Shown: positions 17,135 through 26,590 of the stretch, piece after piece
Layout: every line of letters begins with the position of its first letter
Position numbering within the stretch: position 1 is the stretch's first letter
Notes under the pieces: model-generated
What the model was told of the DNA's origin: nothing
Databases searched by the model: none
Seen by the model: only the letters and a program-made list of their open reading frames with translations
Assembly: GCA_016786565.1 (NCBI GenBank)
Contig: JAEUVY010000031.1
Location: forward strand, 1 to 64,000
DNA from: Flavipsychrobacter sp.
Lineage (GTDB): Bacteria; Bacteroidota; Bacteroidia; Chitinophagales; Chitinophagaceae
Reading direction: 5' to 3'
Length of the DNA stretch: 64,000 bases
Translations under genes and position numbers: made by a program

Positions 17135-20100
17135 ATGAGCTTAGGTTCATTGACTCAATTCCGGAAACTGTTGCTTTTGTGCTTGCTGTTTTTTGCAGGC
17201 ATTACCGCAAAAGCGAACCATCTTGTAGGGATGGATCTTTTCTATACCCATGTCTCCGGAAATACTTATAAGATAACGCTGGTAGCCTATGGCGATTGCG
17301 GTTCGGCCGGTTCGTCTACCTCTTTTAGTGTGCTTCCTACCAACACACCCGAGGTGCACATATACAACGGTGGTACGCTTATTTCTACTATCAATCTTGC
17401 CATTCAGCCACCAACTGCGGGCGTGGAGATAACACCGGTATGTCCTGCATTTCTGTCGATGACACAGTGTACGAGTCTTACCTTCCCAACACCGGGGATC
17501 AAGAAATTTGTGTACAGTGCCAATTATACGCTACCCGGTGCATCGCCGGTATGGCGCTTTATATTTACCGGGCAGTTAGTAGGTTCAATTGCTGGTAGGG
17601 CACTCTCAATCAGTAATATTTCCACAACGCCTGTATCCTACATACAGTTGGTAGATACGTTGAATAATACGGTGTCTCCAAACAGTAGCCCGGCACTGAC
17701 CAATGTACCTACGCCCTTCTTCTGCCTGTCTGCAGCTAATAACTATAATCCGGGAGCAGTGGATCCGAACGGCGACAGCCTGCGTTTCGCGCTGGTGAAC
17801 GGTGCTGCCGGTACCACTACGTCGGTACCCGGTGGGTCTGCGACCTATATAGCACCCTATACGGGTGCGGCACCGCTTGCGGTATCGTCTATGTCGTTCG
17901 ATCAGCAAACAGGGCAGATCTCGTTTACGCCGAGTGCGTTGCAACGGTCGCTTGTGGTGTACAACATCCGTGAGTACAGGGGTGGGGTATTTGTGGGTTC
18001 CTGCCAGCGGGAGATGACGTTTCTGGTGCAGGCGTGTGCCGACGCGCCGCCCAACGGGAACTTCTCGGGCGCAACGGCCGGTACTATTGTTGATAATACC
18101 CACTTCAACGTTTGCAAGGGTGTGGGGACCTACAACATCAACATATTTCCATACCAGACGGATACGACCAATAATATTTTCGTGACCACATCGGGGCTGC
18201 CGTCGGGGATGACATTTACTACTACCGGAAACGGCACGCCGCACCCGACCTGCCTGATATCGTGGACCACTACAGGTGTTGCGCCCGGAGCGTATACGTT
18301 CTATGTTACCTATACCGACAATAATTGTCCGTTGTCGGGAACACAGACCATTGCCTATACGATAACGGTATTGCCGCAACCAACCATTACTACCACACTT
18401 CTTTCTGCAGCTACATGCGACAAGAAAGCAGCGGTGACGGTGGCTCCCGGCGGCACCGGCGCGCCATGGACAGTGAAGGTCTCGCGATCGGTGGCGCCAT
18501 TTGATACGATACAAACATATACGGGTGTATCATCGGCTTTTGTTGACAGCCTTGTGCCCGGTGGTTACACTTACACTATCTTCACTACAGGTGTGGGGTG
18601 CAGGTCTTCGGCAAGTCTTACGCTTGCTCCTCCGTCTTTTCCTACACCGACCCTTACCGGTACGAATCCTACCTATTGCGGAAATAACAATGGCAGTATC
18701 AGGTTGTCGGGGCTGTTGCCGGGTACAATAGATACAGTAAAATATACAAGGAACGCAGTTGCTCAAACGCCGATCGTGACTACTGTGGCTTCGGATGGCA
18801 CTATTACAATAACCGGACTCACGGCGGCAGTGTATGCAAATTTTATTGTGAGCTCAGGTCGTTACTGCCGGACTCCTGCGGTGGGGCCGATCACCCTTGT
18901 GAATCCTCCTTTTTTCATGAGGGCGATAGATAAAACGGATCCGCCGTATTGTGGTGTGTGTACAGGGGTTATCAGGCTTTATGGTCTGCAGCCCGGCCAG
19001 ACCGATACAATAACCTATTACAGAAGCAGCGTGTTGCAGCCACCTGTGGTAGCCTTCATAGGGCCAGATAGTATGGTTACTATTACCGGTCTGTGCTCCG
19101 GTTTCTATCACAACTTTGTGGCACGTACGGCGGGCGTGTGCGTGTCCAATACATTGGGTCCGGTAACGCTGGCTGTGCCGCCGTTTACTGCACGTGCTAC
19201 AAGCCATACCAATCCGCCATTCTGCGGTATGTGTACAGGAACATTGACCATTTATGGATTGCATCCTGGTATGACTGATACAGTCACGTACCTTAAAGAC
19301 GGTGTGGCGCAGCCGCCGGTTGTGCGTACAATTGGTGCAGATAGTACAGCAGTACTCACCGGCCTGTGTGCAGGTATATACAGTAACATAGTGGTGCGCA
19401 CGGGTGGTGTTTGTGTTTCAAATGTACTGGGGCCTGATACGCTTACTGCAGCGCCGTTGAATATTCGTGCGCTCACGTTCACCAATCCTCCGTACTGTGG
19501 TATATGCACGGGGACTGTCACGCTATACGGCCTGTTCCCCGGACAGACTGACACTGTAAATTATACGAAGGGAGGAGTGCCGCAGCCACCAAAGATACAG
19601 TTGGTGGGGCCGGATAGCACTATTACGATCACGGGTCTTTGCGCCGGGCTTTACGACAATTTTGTTGCCCGCACAGGTGGGGTATGTGTTTCCAATTCTG
19701 TTGGGCCTGCGAACCTCACTGTGCCGCCGTTCACTATGCGTGCCATTAGTAAAGTGGATCCGGATTATTGCGGAATATGTAACGGGGTTATCAGACTTTA
19801 TGGATTGTATCCGGGGCAGACCGATACTGTGAACTATACCAAGGATGGTGTGCCGCAACCACCAAAGATCCAATTGGTGGGTCCCGACAGTATCATCACC
19901 ATCACCGGGCTATGTGCTGGTGTGTATGATAATTTCGTTGCACGTACCGGTGGCGTTTGTGTGTCAAACACACTTGGCCCTGTAACACTCTCAGTGCCTC
20001 CGTTTACTATGCGGGCGCTTTCGTTCACTAATCCTCCATACTGCGGTATCTGCACGGGCACGATCACGTTGTATGGTCTGCATCCGGGAATGACCGATAC

Positions 20101-22060
20101 GGTTAGCTACACAAAGGACGGTGTGCCGCAACCGCCCAAGATACAGTTTGTAGGACCTGATAGTACGATCACCATTACCGGACTCTGTGCCGGTCTGTAT
20201 GATAATTTCATAGCAAGAACCGGTGGCGTATGTGTGTCTAATACACTTGGCCCGGCAAACCTTACCGTGCCGCCATTTACCATGAGCTCGCTAACATTTA
20301 CTAATCCTCTTTATTGTGGTATCTGCACGGGTACTGTTACATTAAGAGGATTGTATCCGGGGCAAACAGATACTGTGACGTTCACTAAGGATGGTGCTCC
20401 CTTCCCAGCAGTTGTGCAAACAGTAGCGCCTGATAGTACGATAACCATTACCGGATTGTGTGCAGGTCTGTATGATAATTTTGTGGCCCGCACGGGAGGG
20501 GTATGTGTGTCTAATACATTGGGGCCTGCCAACCTCACTGTGCCGCCGTTTACAATGCGCGCTATCACATTTGCCAATGCTACCAAATGTGGTTGGTGCG
20601 ATGGAAAGATCAGATTGCTGGGACTTCATCCGGGGCAAACCGACACTATTACCTACAAGAGGAATGGCGTGGTGCAGCCGCCGGTGATAGCAACCATAGG
20701 TGCCGATAGCACTGTATATATTAATGGTCTGTGCGATGGCGTGTACTCTGATTTTGTGGCCCGCACGGGTGGTGTATGCGTATCGAATGTGCTTGGGCCT
20801 GTGACACTTGTTGATCCGCCGATAACGCCCGGGTATAATTTTGTGGTACGCGAAAACTGTAAGGCCGATACTGTGCTCTTTACCAATACTTCGACGCCGG
20901 CAGCTGATCTTACCTATACATGGACGTTCGGCGACGGAAGTGTTTCTACAGTCACGAACCCGCAGCATATCTATACATTGCCGGGTAACTATGATGTGAC
21001 ACTTGTTATCACCAATACCCGTTGTGTGGACAGTATTTCTAAAAAGATCGCGATCACGAATATTGTGAAGGCGGGCTTTACGAATGTGCCCGATAGCTTT
21101 GTTTGTACGGGAGTGCCTGTTACTTTCACTAATACTTCGTTGGGTTTTCAACTTAAGTATGCATGGACGTTTGGAGATGGTAAAACAGACACTGTTGCCG
21201 ATCCGGTGCATGTGTACAACCGTACCGGAACGTACAAGATAGTGATGGCGCTATCAAACAATGTACCTTGTCGTGACACTGCCAGGGCGGTCATGACAGT
21301 AGATTCGATAAGCGACGTTAGCATCAAACTCACCGATTCGGTGTTATGTGATGGGAAGGTGGTGACGTTTACCGGCATTTATGCGGATATAGGTAGTACG
21401 GGTATCCGTTGGTCATTTGGTGACGGTTCGCAGATAGCCAATCAGAATCCTGTGACACATGGATTTGATGGCGAGGGTAGTCTCACCGTAAGGTTCGATG
21501 CATTTTACAGGGCGTGCCCCGACACATTTGCCACCAAGAAGATATGGGTATTCTCGCATCCGCAGACCTACCTGGGAGGAGATACTACGATCTGTCCGGG
21601 CAGCAATCCTATCACGCTTACCGATGGAAGATATGATGGTGTGCCGGGCCTGAGGTGGTTGTGGAGCACCGGTGAGAAAACAAACTCTATTAAGGTGACC
21701 ACGCCGGGTAGTTATTGGGCGAAAGTGATAGTAGATGGTTGTACTGCTACTGATACGATAGAAGTGAAGCAGGATTGCTATCTGGATGTTCCGAACGCGT
21801 TCACACCCAATGGCGATGGTATCAACGACTATTTCCTGCCACGCCCATTGCTGGCCAGGGGCTTGGCTACTTTCAAGCTGAATATTTATAACCGGTGGGG
21901 GCAGCTCATATTTGAAACTGAGAAAATAGAGGGGCGCGGCTGGGATGGTCGATTGAATGGCGTAGATCAGCCCGAAGGAGTTTATGTGTACACGATAGAC
22001 GCAACGTTCATTGATGGACAGATAGAAAAGAGACAAGGCAATATAACGCTCATCAGATAA
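17135..22060 (+). CDS. Giant secreted protein, eight 91-residue repeats, PKD domains, T9SS type B sorting domain
   Basis: 1641-residue paralogue of the 13638 protein, in the same orientation. It has a signal peptide (about 1-27, ending KAN) and the same N-terminal module (MDLFYTHVSGNTYKITLVAYGDC; ITPVCPAFLSMTQC). Eight tandem 91-residue repeats fill residues 507-1230. Two PKD domains follow (YTWTFGDG; YAWTFGDG), then a degenerate third, and a type B T9SS sorting domain (VPNAFTPNGDGINDYF, YNRWGQLIFET, ending GNITLIR). The difference in size between the paralogues is mainly six extra internal repeats. It is likely a cell-surface or released fibre-like adhesin; binding partner unknown. The N-terminal ATG at 17135 is followed directly by a good signal peptide, so the start is secure. 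Confidence 0.92.
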   Translation: MSLGSLTQFRKLLLLCLLFFAGITAKANHLVGMDLFYTHVSGNTYKITLVAYGDCGSAGSSTSFSVLPTNTPEVHIYNGGTLISTINLAIQPPTAGVEITPVCPAFLSMTQCTSLTFPTPGIKKFVYSANYTLPGASPVWRFIFTGQLVGSIAGRALSISNISTTPVSYIQLVDTLNNTVSPNSSPALTNVPTPFFCLSAANNYNPGAVDPNGDSLRFALVNGAAGTTTSVPGGSATYIAPYTGAAPLAVSSMSFDQQTGQISFTPSALQRSLVVYNIREYRGGVFVGSCQREMTFLVQACADAPPNGNFSGATAGTIVDNTHFNVCKGVGTYNINIFPYQTDTTNNIFVTTSGLPSGMTFTTTGNGTPHPTCLISWTTTGVAPGAYTFYVTYTDNNCPLSGTQTIAYTITVLPQPTITTTLLSAATCDKKAAVTVAPGGTGAPWTVKVSRSVAPFDTIQTYTGVSSAFVDSLVPGGYTYTIFTTGVGCRSSASLTLAPPSFPTPTLTGTNPTYCGNNNGSIRLSGLLPGTIDTVKYTRNAVAQTPIVTTVASDGTITITGLTAAVYANFIVSSGRYCRTPAVGPITLVNPPFFMRAIDKTDPPYCGVCTGVIRLYGLQPGQTDTITYYRSSVLQPPVVAFIGPDSMVTITGLCSGFYHNFVARTAGVCVSNTLGPVTLAVPPFTARATSHTNPPFCGMCTGTLTIYGLHPGMTDTVTYLKDGVAQPPVVRTIGADSTAVLTGLCAGIYSNIVVRTGGVCVSNVLGPDTLTAAPLNIRALTFTNPPYCGICTGTVTLYGLFPGQTDTVNYTKGGVPQPPKIQLVGPDSTITITGLCAGLYDNFVARTGGVCVSNSVGPANLTVPPFTMRAISKVDPDYCGICNGVIRLYGLYPGQTDTVNYTKDGVPQPPKIQLVGPDSIITITGLCAGVYDNFVARTGGVCVSNTLGPVTLSVPPFTMRALSFTNPPYCGICTGTITLYGLHPGMTDTVSYTKDGVPQPPKIQFVGPDSTITITGLCAGLYDNFIARTGGVCVSNTLGPANLTVPPFTMSSLTFTNPLYCGICTGTVTLRGLYPGQTDTVTFTKDGAPFPAVVQTVAPDSTITITGLCAGLYDNFVARTGGVCVSNTLGPANLTVPPFTMRAITFANATKCGWCDGKIRLLGLHPGQTDTITYKRNGVVQPPVIATIGADSTVYINGLCDGVYSDFVARTGGVCVSNVLGPVTLVDPPITPGYNFVVRENCKADTVLFTNTSTPAADLTYTWTFGDGSVSTVTNPQHIYTLPGNYDVTLVITNTRCVDSISKKIAITNIVKAGFTNVPDSFVCTGVPVTFTNTSLGFQLKYAWTFGDGKTDTVADPVHVYNRTGTYKIVMALSNNVPCRDTARAVMTVDSISDVSIKLTDSVLCDGKVVTFTGIYADIGSTGIRWSFGDGSQIANQNPVTHGFDGEGSLTVRFDAFYRACPDTFATKKIWVFSHPQTYLGGDTTICPGSNPITLTDGRYDGVPGLRWLWSTGEKTNSIKVTTPGSYWAKVIVDGCTATDTIEVKQDCYLDVPNAFTPNGDGINDYFLPRPLLARGLATFKLNIYNRWGQLIFETEKIEGRGWDGRLNGVDQPEGVYVYTIDATFIDGQIEKRQGNITLIR
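18653..20824 (+). repeat. Eight tandem 273-bp (91-residue) coding repeats
   Basis: Units start at 18653, 18926, 19199, 19472, 19745, 20018, 20291 and 20564, exactly 273 bases apart without indels; the last is scored only to the PPI motif. The consensus includes NPPYCGICTG, LYGLxPGQTDTV, KDGVPQPP, GPDSTITITGLCAG and RTGGVCVSNTLGP. Units 2-7 are most alike. Unit 1 (YCGNNNG, GLTAA) lacks two of the four cysteines. Unit 8 (TKCGWCDG) resembles the last repeat of the 13638 protein. Confidence 0.95.
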
Positions 22061-22076
22061 ATGAGTTGTTGAGTAA

Positions 22077-22115
22077 ACAAAAGACAAAGGCCGCAAATGC
22101 GGCCTTTGTCTTTTT
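22077..22115. terminator. Bidirectional terminator between the 17135 gene and ribBA
   Basis: AAGACAAAGGCCGCA (22081-22095) pairs with 22098-22113 around a tiny AA loop, with A-rich and T-rich flanks on the two sides. It can serve both convergent genes. Confidence 0.85.
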
Positions 22116-22134
22116 GAGGAATCTTGTTCCGTAT

Positions 22135-23334
22135 TTATTTCAGTATGTCGTGGCCAAGTTTGTCGCGCTTGGTTTTAAGGTAGAACTCGTTGTGTTTGTT
22201 GGGTGCGATCTCTATTGCTACGTTTTCAACGATCTCCAGGCCGTATCCCAGCATGCCGGCACGTTTGCGCGGGTTGTTGCTCATTAGTTTCATTTTAGAA
22301 ACACCAAGATGGCGCAGGATCTGAGCGCCAACGCCATAGTCGCGCTGATCGTTTTTGAAGCCGAGTGCCAGATTGGCTTCCACAGTGTCTTTTCCTTGCT
22401 CCTGCAATTTGTAGGCTTTCAGTTTGTTCATCAGCCCTATGCCGCGTCCTTCCTGATTCATGTAGAGGATCACACCCTTGCCTGCATTCTCAACCATTTG
22501 CATGGCCGATTCGAGCTGGTCGCCGCAGTCGCAGCGTAGTGAATGAAGGATGTCGCCTGTAACACATGAACTGTGTACCCTTACGAGAACCGGTTCGTCT
22601 TTCTCCCATGTTCCTTTCACAAGTGCCAGGTGGTTTTCTCCCGTGTTGGTCTGGCGGAACGCTACCAGTTCAAAATTGCCGAATTTGGTAGGCAATTGCA
22701 CCCTCACTTCTTCCTGTATCAGCGTTTCTTTTTGCAGGCGGTAAGAAATAAGGTCTTTTATAGAAATGATCTTGAGGTCGAATTTCTTAGCAATTTCCAT
22801 CAGCTCAGGCAGGCGAGCCATGGTTCCGTCATCGTTCATGATCTCTACCAACACACCTGCAGGTTCGAAGCCGGCAAGGCGGGCAAGGTCAACCGTTGCC
22901 TCGGTATGGCCGGTGCGGCGCAGAACGCCTTCGTTTTTGGCACGCAGCGGGAATATATGTCCCGGCCGGCCAAGGTCTTCTGATTTAGTATTGGGGTCAA
23001 TGAGTGCCTGTACAGTTTTTGCCCTGTCGTGTGCTGATATGCCGGTGGTGCAACCGTTGCCAATAAGGTCAACCGATACCGTGAACTGGGTCTGGTGAAG
23101 GACAGTATTGTTTTCCACCATCAGGTTCAGACGCAATTCTTCGCATCTTTGTTCGGTAAGCGGGGCGCAAATAAGCCCTCTTCCGTGTTTGGACATGAAA
23201 TTGATGATCTCCGGGGTAACATTACGTGCAGCAGTCACGAAATCGCCTTCGTTCTCACGGTCTTCATCATCAACAACTATTAGCAATTTTCCTTGTCTGA
23301 GGTCCTCGAGTGCTGCTTCAATAGTATCAAGCAT
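22135..23334 (-). CDS. ribBA: Bifunctional DHBP synthase/GTP cyclohydrolase II
   Basis: Makes both precursors of riboflavin: 3,4-dihydroxy-2-butanone 4-phosphate from ribulose 5-phosphate (N-terminal half, about 1-200, with [11 protein letters not shown] and [15 protein letters not shown]) and the GTP-derived pyrimidine (C-terminal half). The latter has the zinc-binding [18 protein letters not shown] and [11 protein letters not shown] motifs. The ATG at 23334 gives the expected 399 residues. The frame continues upstream to 23427 but without family resemblance and across a promoter-like box. No FMN riboswitch was recognised in the short leader. Confidence 0.97.
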   Translation of the reverse strand: MLDTIEAALEDLRQGKLLIVVDDEDRENEGDFVTAARNVTPEIINFMSKHGRGLICAPLTEQRCEELRLNLMVENNTVLHQTQFTVSVDLIGNGCTTGISAHDRAKTVQALIDPNTKSEDLGRPGHIFPLRAKNEGVLRRTGHTEATVDLARLAGFEPAGVLVEIMNDDGTMARLPELMEIAKKFDLKIISIKDLISYRLQKETLIQEEVRVQLPTKFGNFELVAFRQTNTGENHLALVKGTWEKDEPVLVRVHSSCVTGDILHSLRCDCGDQLESAMQMVENAGKGVILYMNQEGRGIGLMNKLKAYKLQEQGKDTVEANLALGFKNDQRDYGVGAQILRHLGVSKMKLMSNNPRKRAGMLGYGLEIVENVAIEIAPNKHNEFYLKTKRDKLGHDILK

Positions 23335-23377
23335 ATCTTCAAAATCTGCGCAACGGCAGCTCCGTTTTTGTGAGTTG

Positions 23378-23385
23378 CAAAGGTA
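23378..23385 (-). promoter_or_regulatory. Candidate -7 box of ribBA
   Basis: TACCTTTG on the minus strand fits TAnnTTTG exactly, 43 bases before the ribBA ATG. No clear -33 TTG was found at normal spacing. Confidence 0.4.
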
Positions 23386-23432
23386 ATACCTAATAATCAT
23401 GTGAAAATCACACGAAAGCAATATCATTTCCC

Positions 23433-23440
23433 TACTTTTG
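23433..23440 (+). promoter_or_regulatory. Candidate -7 box of the L,D-transpeptidase gene
   Basis: TACTTTTG fits the consensus exactly. The predicted leader to the ATG at 23570 is about 125 bases. The box is divergent from the ribBA box. Confidence 0.4.
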
Positions 23441-23569
23441 GTGGGTGCACGTTGAGATATAAGCTATTTTAACGTTGTAATAGGGTTTCTCTGAACGCTT
23501 GGTTGCATAAACGGAACGTTTTTTGATGCCTTGATAGTAAAATTAAAATTGCGGCTGTTGCCGTATCGT

Positions 23570-25234
23570 ATGTATCTCAGAGCATCCCGTTCCATCACTT
23601 TTTCCATTGCCATTTCCGGTATACTTATTGTTTTTTTGTTGGCGGCGTGCAATCAGCGTCGGCTCAAACCCGGCCCTACCGGTTTTGCTGACGAATCATT
23701 TGCTGATCGATTGAGTGGAATGATGCCTTCGCCTGATACAACCGGCGGGGCGTTAAAAAGGAAAGTGGTGAATGATGTGAGACTGGTTTACGCGCTCGAT
23801 GACTATCAACCGATATGGGTTAAGGAGAATTACGCGTCTAATGAGGCAGCAACCCGTTTGCTGGAAGAACTTGAAGATATGCAGTGGGATGGCGCCGAAA
23901 TGGGCCAGTATCGCATTGATGAGTTGAAGTTGCTGAAAATCCGCCTTGATACATCTAAGCGCAACAGTGTGGATGACGCGATCGCGTTCGATACGATGCT
24001 TACCCGGAATTATCTTGCTGCTGCAAAGTTTCTGCGTTTCGGATCCATAAACCCACGCAAGGCCGATTCTTTGTGGCACCATGTTAATGATACCGTATGG
24101 GATGGCCCTGAGGTATTGGTGAATCAGGAAGGGGAGTATCCTTCTCTCGATAAGTTCAGAAGTGAATGGCCCACATACAGGCTGCTTCGTAACGAATATA
24201 TGCGATTCGCTATGTTGCAGCAGGATAGCTCGTATCTGAATGCTAAATTCAACATACAGCCCGGACAAACAGACAGCATTCTGCGCATGAGTGCCGACTA
24301 CATTATCCTTTCTGAGCTGCCATGGGCAGAGCATCTTCCTGACGATTCGCTGAGCGACAGAGCGCGTATGATGGTGACCTACCAGGCATACAGGTCGCTG
24401 CGCGCCACCAGGAAGTTTGATAGTGCTACTATGGCCGAACTGGCGACACCGCCGGAAGTATATATGGCAAGGTTGAACGCGAATATGGAGCGACTGCGCT
24501 GGATGAAGCATTCGCCGGGAAACACTTATATAGTTGTGGATGTGCCGCTGATGGAAATGTACTTCCGCAAGGATGGCACTAATGTGATGCACAAGCGGGT
24601 AGTGGTGGGGAAGCCTGCACGGCAGACTCCGTCTTTGTTCGCTAACATGACCAATGTGGTCATTAACCCACCCTGGGCTGTGCCACCTACGATACTGAAG
24701 AAAGATGTGTTACCGGGCATTCAGCGAAGCGGAAACGAGTATCTGGCGAAGAAAGGGCTGAAGATATACGACAGCGATGGTAAAGCCGTGAAGGTGAGTG
24801 CGGTAAATGCCCGCAATTACAGGAGATATTCATTCAGGCAGGCGCCAGGTGAGGACAATTCGCTGGGGAATGTGAAATTCAACATGCCCAATAAGTGGGA
24901 CATCTACATGCACGATACACCTCACAGAGAGGATTTCGGCAAGCGCGATAGGGCGCAGAGCAGTGGTTGTGTGCGCGTACATGAGCCGCGTGAGATGGCT
25001 TTGTATATTCTTGGCGAATTGGAGAACAAAAAGCAATACACACCCGGCAGGCTCGATACATTGATCTCGGGTCACAAGACGAAGTGGGAGAATCTTAAAA
25101 ACAAGATCCCTGTGTACATCACCTATCTTACTGCATTTGAGGATGCGGCTACAGAACACGTACTTTTTACACGTGACATCTATGAGCGCGACGCTAAACT
25201 GATGGCGTTAATGAGTACCGCCACAAAAGGCTAA
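23570..25234 (+). CDS. L,D-transpeptidase lipoprotein (YkuD domain)
   Basis: Cell-wall enzyme of the YcbB/LdtD type that cross-links peptidoglycan 3-3 or attaches proteins to it. Start ATG 23570 (554 aa); an upstream TTG at 23531 is in frame but adds residues before the signal. The N-terminus is a lipoprotein signal with lipobox LLAAC. The middle region has the scaffold domain typical of the large Ldt group. The YkuD catalytic domain lies in the second half, with His452 in HREDFGKRDRAQ and the nucleophile Cys467 in SSGCVRVHEP. The protein is predicted to be anchored in the periplasmic leaflet of a membrane. It is divergent from ribBA and convergent with the amidohydrolase gene. Confidence 0.9.
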   Translation: MYLRASRSITFSIAISGILIVFLLAACNQRRLKPGPTGFADESFADRLSGMMPSPDTTGGALKRKVVNDVRLVYALDDYQPIWVKENYASNEAATRLLEELEDMQWDGAEMGQYRIDELKLLKIRLDTSKRNSVDDAIAFDTMLTRNYLAAAKFLRFGSINPRKADSLWHHVNDTVWDGPEVLVNQEGEYPSLDKFRSEWPTYRLLRNEYMRFAMLQQDSSYLNAKFNIQPGQTDSILRMSADYIILSELPWAEHLPDDSLSDRARMMVTYQAYRSLRATRKFDSATMAELATPPEVYMARLNANMERLRWMKHSPGNTYIVVDVPLMEMYFRKDGTNVMHKRVVVGKPARQTPSLFANMTNVVINPPWAVPPTILKKDVLPGIQRSGNEYLAKKGLKIYDSDGKAVKVSAVNARNYRRYSFRQAPGEDNSLGNVKFNMPNKWDIYMHDTPHREDFGKRDRAQSSGCVRVHEPREMALYILGELENKKQYTPGRLDTLISGHKTKWENLKNKIPVYITYLTAFEDAATEHVLFTRDIYERDAKLMALMSTATKG

Positions 25235-25251
25235 CTGCCCCCTGTTTCCTG

Positions 25252-26439
25252 TTATTCTGCAATGGCGTTCAGTGCCAGCCAAGCCATCATGCCCATGCCC
25301 GTCTTCAGTGCTTCTTCGTCTACATTGAACCTCGGATTGTGAACAGGGGCAGTGTATTCAGTATTGTTCCTGTTGGTGCCTATGCGGAAGAAACAACCGG
25401 GTACATGGTGTGTGTAGAATGCAAAGTCTTCGGCACCCATGCGCATTTCCAGCGGATGCACATTGTCTCCGCCCGCATATTGGGTCGCCCAGTTGGTCGC
25501 TTTTTCAGTAAGCGCAGGATCGTTGAATAGCACAGGGTAGCCAATAGGGATATCTACGGTTGCAGTAGCTCCATAGGCCGCACATGTTTGTTCTGTAAAA
25601 TCTCTGATCCACTTATGCGCTTCATATCTCCACTTTTCGTCCATAGCGCGGAAGGTGCCGAGTAGTTCTACTTTCTCAGGTATCACGTTAGTGGCAAATC
25701 CTCCGGCTATTTTTCCGAAAGTAAGCACAGATGGGCTCATGGGGTCGCATTTGCGGGCAATGACCTGCTGCAATCCGGTGATGATCAGTGCTGCTATTGA
25801 AATGGGGTCAACTGTCTGGTGCGGTTGTGCCGCATGCCCACCTTTGCCGTGAATGGTGATGTATATCTCATCGGCGCTGGCCATGTACCTGCCGGGCCTG
25901 AAACCTACCGTACCCGCGGGCAGATTGGGGAAGACATGTAATCCGAAGATGGCCTGTGGAACAGGGTCTTTAAGTGCGCCTTCTTCTATCATTATGCTCG
26001 CCCCTCCGGGGTGGCTTTCCTCGCCGGGTTGGAACAATAACTTTATGGTTCCTGTGAACTGATCCCGCATTTCATGCAGGATCCGTGCTGCGCCCAGCAG
26101 GCATGACGTATGAACGTCGTGACCGCATGCATGCATTACTCCCTTGTTCTGCGAAACGTATGGGACGTCATTTTCTTCGGTTATCGGCAGTGCATCCATG
26201 TCAGCCCGCAGCGCGATGCACGTCGACGCCGGTTCGCGACCCTGAATGTGAGCCATCAGGCCGGTACCTGCAATACGTTTTATATCGGTGATGCCTATCC
26301 CTCGCAACTGCTCCTCGACGAAAGAGACAGTGTTGAATTCATGAAAAGATAGTTCCGGGTGCGCATGAATGTGTCGGCGAATTTTCAGGACGTCTGCATA
26401 AAGCTCATTGGCGCGCCGGCGAATATGATCAGGCAACAT
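25252..26439 (-). CDS. M20-family amidohydrolase
   Basis: 395-residue metallo-hydrolase of the M20D group (N-acyl amino acid amidohydrolase/hippurate hydrolase/IAA-amino acid hydrolase-like). It removes acyl groups from amino-acid conjugates in the cytoplasm. Metal-binding motifs are visible: MHACGHDVHTSCLLG near residue 104, FQPGEESHPGGASIMIEEG (general base Glu) near 140, and MGAEDFAFYTHHVPG near the end. The dimerisation domain (about 185-300) is present, with the GGHAAQPHQTVDPI motif. There is no signal peptide. The exact substrate cannot be assigned. It is a single gene, convergent with the L,D-transpeptidase. Confidence 0.92.
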   Translation of the reverse strand: MLPDHIRRRANELYADVLKIRRHIHAHPELSFHEFNTVSFVEEQLRGIGITDIKRIAGTGLMAHIQGREPASTCIALRADMDALPITEENDVPYVSQNKGVMHACGHDVHTSCLLGAARILHEMRDQFTGTIKLLFQPGEESHPGGASIMIEEGALKDPVPQAIFGLHVFPNLPAGTVGFRPGRYMASADEIYITIHGKGGHAAQPHQTVDPISIAALIITGLQQVIARKCDPMSPSVLTFGKIAGGFATNVIPEKVELLGTFRAMDEKWRYEAHKWIRDFTEQTCAAYGATATVDIPIGYPVLFNDPALTEKATNWATQYAGGDNVHPLEMRMGAEDFAFYTHHVPGCFFRIGTNRNNTEYTAPVHNPRFNVDEEALKTGMGMMAWLALNAIAE

Positions 26440-26590
26440 AGATCAAGTGTTTGAGGTCTAAAGGTAATCATGTTTTTGGCTTATATAGACGGCCTTATGT
26501 TTTACCGTGGATGTCAATAATAGCCTTTGGCAAAACTTAACATTACCAAATTGTTACCTTTTCGTAAATTTATGATAGAATCAAATAGAT

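Noticed and set aside
17606..18514. 302-codon minus-strand open frame within the same gene
   Set aside because: Arg/Cys-rich shadow frame opposite a strongly supported secreted-protein gene, no start context or family.
18653..20824. Regular 273-bp repeats considered as a CRISPR-like array
   Set aside because: Repeats are coding, 273 bp long, contiguous without spacers, in frame across the whole array.
20342..21211. 289-codon open frame on the minus strand within the 17135 gene
   Set aside because: Antisense to a clear coding repeat region. The translation is Arg/His/Ser-rich with no domain; it reflects the repeat codon pattern.
23335..23380. FMN riboswitch upstream of ribBA
   Set aside because: The leader is under 50 bases from the candidate promoter and shows no RFN-element motifs.
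22135..23427. Upstream extension of ribBA to 23427 as the true N-terminus
   Set aside because: The 31 extra residues are Cys/Arg-rich without family similarity and include a -7-like box; the ATG at 23334 starts in the expected place.
23753..24592. 279-codon minus-strand frame within the L,D-transpeptidase gene
   Set aside because: Antisense shadow of a gene with intact catalytic motifs.
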